63,707 bases of DNA from Rhodovastum atsumiense (GTDB lineage: Bacteria > Pseudomonadota > Alphaproteobacteria > Acetobacterales > Acetobacteraceae). Location of the stretch: the NCBI GenBank assembly GCA_026225115.1, contig JAMFSE010000039.1, positions 1-63,707 on the forward strand, given 5' to 3'. Positions 61,069 to 63,707 of this stretch are shown in pieces (positions within the stretch are counted from its first letter, which is position 1; each line of letters begins with the position of its first letter). A program made the translations under genes and the position numbers. Under the pieces are notes generated by a model, which saw only the letters and a list, made by a program, of their open reading frames with translations, searched no databases and had not been told where the DNA came from.

Positions 61069-62540
61069 GGAGCGCCCCCGCCGGCAAAAGTATCCGCCAG
61101 CACCCAGGTGTCTTTCGAGCCGCCGCCCTGGCTGGAATTGACGATCAGGCTGCCGCGCTTCATCGCCACCCGGGTCAAGCCCCCCGGCAGCACCCAGCTA
61201 TCGCGCCCGGTGATAATGAACGGCCGCAAATCCAGATGCCGCGGACCAATGCCGTCCTCGCCCAAAGTCGGCGCCACGGACAGGCCGATCAGCGGCTGGC
61301 TGATCCAGTTATCCGGATCCGCCAGCAGCGAGGCCCGCGCCACCGCCAGCTCTTCCTTGGACGCCCGCGGGCCGATGGTGATGCCGTAGCCGCCGGACTC
61401 GCCCACCGGCTTGGTCACCAGTCTGTCCAGATTATCCAGCGTATATTGCAGCCCTTCTTTTTCCCGGCAGATGTTGGTCTGCACATTCTGGATCAGAGGC
61501 TCTTCGCCGAGATAATATTTGATGATGCGCGGCATATAGGCATAGACCGCCTTGTCATCCGCAACGCCGGTGCCGACCGCATTGGCGATCGCGACATTGC
61601 CGGCCTTCCAGGCGCCGATGAGCCCTTTGACGCCCAGCATGGATTCCGGACGGAACACCGCGGGGTCGAGAAAATCATCGTTCAGGCGGCGATAAATCGT
61701 ATGCACCGGCCGCAATCCGGTGATGGTGCGCATATAGACGCGGTCATTCTCGACGACGAGGTCGGGACCCTGCACCAGCGGCACCCCCATCTCGCGCGCC
61801 AGAAACACATGCTCGAAATAGGCCGAATTGAAAATGCCGGGCGACAGCAGCACCACCTGCGGGTCATCCAGCCCGCCCGGCGCGATTTCCGTCATCGCGG
61901 CGCGCAGCCGGCGGCCATAATCATCCACCGGGCGCAGCCGGATCCCCGCCATCAGATCGGGGAAGGAGCGCAGCATCAGATGCCGGTTCTCGATGACGTA
62001 GGATACGCCTGAAGGCGTGCGCGCGTTATCTTCCAGCACGCGGAAATCGCCGAACTCATCGCGGATGATGTCGATGCCGCAGACATGCACATAGGTGCCG
62101 TGCGGGACCGGAAAATCCTTCATCTCCGGACGGTAGTTGGCATTCCCAAAAATCAGCTCGGCCGGGATGATGCCGTCCTTGATGATTTTCGCCTCGCCAT
62201 ACACATCGCCCAGAAACAGGTTCAGCGCCGTCACCCGCTGAATACAGGCCCGCTCCAGCAGGTTCCATTCGCTATGGGTGATGATCCGCGGGATGCAGTC
62301 GAACGGCAAAATCCGGTCGATTGCGGTGGCGTCGGAATACACTGTGAAGGTAATGCCAAGGTCCATGAGCTCCGACTCGGCGGCGGCAGCCCGCCCGAGC
62401 AGCGCGTCCATGCCGATTTCAGTCAGCCGTTCGGCCAGCCAATGCGGCACGGGGCCGGCGTCGCTGCGGCTATGGGTCAGCTCGCAAAAATATTTTCCGG
62501 GATCGTAATTAGGCCAGGCGCGCCTGAAAAGATCGTTCAA
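61065..62540 (-). CDS. Circularly permuted type 2 ATP-grasp protein
   Basis: 491 residues of the DUF404/DUF407 group. FTVYSDATAIDRILPFDCIPRII, FRVLEDNARTPSGVSYVIENR, LSPGIFNSAYFEHVFLAREM and KPVGESGGYGITIGPRAS are characteristic; the nucleotide and Mg-binding residues of the ATP-grasp fold are in the latter part. ATP-grasp enzymes join a carboxylate to an amine via acyl-phosphate, so a peptide ligase role is expected. First gene of a leftward set with the alpha-E and GT39-like genes; divergent from a second ATP-grasp gene. Confidence 0.9.
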   Translation of the reverse strand: MNDLFRRAWPNYDPGKYFCELTHSRSDAGPVPHWLAERLTEIGMDALLGRAAAAESELMDLGITFTVYSDATAIDRILPFDCIPRIITHSEWNLLERACIQRVTALNLFLGDVYGEAKIIKDGIIPAELIFGNANYRPEMKDFPVPHGTYVHVCGIDIIRDEFGDFRVLEDNARTPSGVSYVIENRHLMLRSFPDLMAGIRLRPVDDYGRRLRAAMTEIAPGGLDDPQVVLLSPGIFNSAYFEHVFLAREMGVPLVQGPDLVVENDRVYMRTITGLRPVHTIYRRLNDDFLDPAVFRPESMLGVKGLIGAWKAGNVAIANAVGTGVADDKAVYAYMPRIIKYYLGEEPLIQNVQTNICREKEGLQYTLDNLDRLVTKPVGESGGYGITIGPRASKEELAVARASLLADPDNWISQPLIGLSVAPTLGEDGIGPRHLDLRPFIITGRDSWVLPGGLTRVAMKRGSLIVNSSQGGGSKDTWVLADTFAGGGAP

Positions 62541-62970
62541 TATAAGCCCTCCAACCTTGCACTTATGCGTGGCTCGCCCTCGGATGGCGTCCGGGATGGG
62601 TCATAATTTGCCGTTTTGGGCGGCAGCAGCCTGTAAAGCGCCAAGGATTTCATCATTCTCACCGTAAATTTACCAACATAACCAACGCCAATCCCGGCCA
62701 TCCGCCGATTTAAGCGGCTCATGCGACCCTGACATGCAAACAGCAGACCATACAAGATGAATTCGCAGGCCGCCACTGCGCCTCGCCGATTAAGTCTGAG
62801 GAAACAATCTTAATTCACACTCGCGCCTTGCGGTTCTGTCTGATAAGTCATTCGTAATGTGTTTAATGGCCCCGCAACCCCATCGCGACCCGCGCCGCTG
62901 GCCTTGGCCATGGCATGGCGAGCGCCAGCCAGCGGCAGGTTCCAAGCCCCTAAGCGCTGCGCCTTAAATC
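62541..62970. promoter_or_regulatory. Divergent intergenic region between the two ATP-grasp genes
   Basis: 430 bp without a convincing gene. It must hold promoters for both directions. The middle (about 62640-62850) is AT-richer, and small dyads such as TTGGCCATGG near 62906 occur. A 79-codon minus-strand frame (62537-62776) has no recognisable features. Nothing else stands out. Confidence 0.4.
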
Positions 62971-63707
62971 ATGGACCATAACGCGCCCTTCTCCCGCGAT
63001 GAAATGATCGACCGCACCGGGCGTCTGCGCACGCCCTGGGTGCCGGTGATGGAAGCGGTGCGCGCGATTGGGCCGGAGGAACTCTCCCGCCGCGCGGCAT
63101 CCCTCAACCGGCAGGTCCGACTTGCGGCACCTTTCGGCGCGGTCGCCACGCATCACTACGACCCGCTTCCCGCACCGCTGACCGCAACCGAATTCACCGG
63201 GCTGGAATCCGGCCTGCGGCAGCGCGCGACCTTCCTGAACGCCCTTCTGGAAGATTTATACGGCCGCCAGGCCATGCTGCATGAAGGCCGCATCCCGGCC
63301 GGGCTGGTCATGGGCAAGCCGCAATTTCTCCGCAGCATGCATACCGGCGCGCCGCTGCCCTATCCGCGGCTCTCGCTCTACGCCGCCGACCTCATCCGCG
63401 GCCCCGACGGCCGCTTCCAGGTGCTGCGCGATCATACCGGCATCATCCCCGGCCTTGGCCATGCGCTCACCCTGCGCCGCGTCGCCACCACGCTGCTGCC
63501 GGAATTATTTCGCGCCGGCGGCTTGCGCAGCCTGCGTCCGGCACGGGAAATGCTGGTCGATCATCTGCAGCGGGAATCCCAGGGCGGACTGATCGCCGTG
63601 CTTTCCGCCGGTATCTCCAGCCCCGCCGAAGCGGTCGACATGATGGATGACGCTTTGCTCGCCCGCGCGCTTGGTGTGCTGCTCATCGAACCCGGCGACC
63701 TCGCGGC
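62971..63707 (+). CDS. Circularly permuted ATP-grasp protein (N-terminal part, cut by window end)
   Basis: From the ATG at 62971 the frame stays open to the window end (245 codons). LYGRQAMLHEGRIPAGLVMG, LYAADLIRGPDGRFQVLRDHTG, GIIPGLGHALTLRRV and IAVLSAGISSPAEAVDM match the N-terminal region of larger two-domain (ATP-grasp plus alpha-E) proteins. The rest lies beyond the window. Paired with the divergent ATP-grasp/alpha-E genes it suggests one pathway. Confidence 0.85.
   Translation, partial: MDHNAPFSRDEMIDRTGRLRTPWVPVMEAVRAIGPEELSRRAASLNRQVRLAAPFGAVATHHYDPLPAPLTATEFTGLESGLRQRATFLNALLEDLYGRQAMLHEGRIPAGLVMGKPQFLRSMHTGAPLPYPRLSLYAADLIRGPDGRFQVLRDHTGIIPGLGHALTLRRVATTLLPELFRAGGLRSLRPAREMLVDHLQRESQGGLIAVLSAGISSPAEAVDMMDDALLARALGVLLIEPGDLA

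Noticed and set aside
62537-62776. 79-codon minus-strand frame between the ATP-grasp genes
   Set aside because: No features and it overlaps the ATP-grasp start region.

Overview
The window reads as chromosome of an alphaproteobacterium, most likely Acetobacteraceae (an acidophilic acetic-acid-bacterium relative; the genus is inference). Grounds: GC-rich coding with many GTG/TTG starts, a complete hpnABCDE-shc hopanoid operon, a hemC-hemD-mitofilin-HemY block next to tsaD, and alphaproteobacterial palindromic intergenic repeats. No rRNA genes or CRISPR array were seen; the only tRNA found is tRNA-Lys(UUU).

Layout. 1-4.3 kb: tsaD (partial, leftward) divergent from hemC, hemD, a mitofilin-type membrane protein and a HemY-type TPR protein. 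4.3-9.4 kb: acyltransferase, ftsY and dapF (leftward), then an AsmA-like protein. 9.5-18.6 kb: leftward hopanoid operon hpnA-B-C-D-E-shc, divergent from a ferritin-like diiron protein coupled to hpnL. 18.7-27.6 kb: a small membrane protein, then an eight-gene leftward Nit1C-type nitrilase cluster (MSMEG_0572/0570/0569/0568/0567/0565 families, Sll0787-type AIR synthase-like protein, nitrilase) divergent from a MocR-type regulator. 27.5-35.5 kb: acyltransferase, cysE, a PLP decarboxylase with metY, and a heme-oxygenase-like diiron protein overlapping a fatty-acyl-CoA synthetase. 35.6-41.9 kb: small conserved proteins, parC, recO, an M20 peptidase and a Gfo/Idh/MocA oxidoreductase. 42-48.4 kb: secD and secF, an MFS transporter, a pentapeptide-repeat membrane protein and a small secreted protein. 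48.4-53.4 kb: glycine-zipper protein, metallo-beta-lactamase-fold protein, a 53-residue membrane protein, DUF445 protein, then a scar of mobile DNA (acyltransferase, integrase remnant) beside tRNA-Lys. 53.4-63.7 kb: an alternating hairpin array, cyclophilin-coaD-gyrA, a deoxyribosyltransferase, and an ATP-grasp/alpha-E/GT39 cluster divergent from a second ATP-grasp gene cut by the window end.

Most notable: (i) six copies of a two-hairpin intergenic element whose stems covary between copies, two of them lying inside the hpnB-hpnC and secD-secF intervals; (ii) a five-hairpin array with a 31-nt half-period between the cyclophilin gene and tRNA-Lys; (iii) the complete Nit1C cluster with repeated candidate operator motifs; (iv) two diiron-type proteins of unknown substrate, one tied to hopanoid genes and one to an acyl-CoA synthetase; (v) a leucine in GyrA at the position of the E. 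coli quinolone-resistance residue Asp87. All functional statements rest on reading translated sequence and recalled family features; no database search was run.
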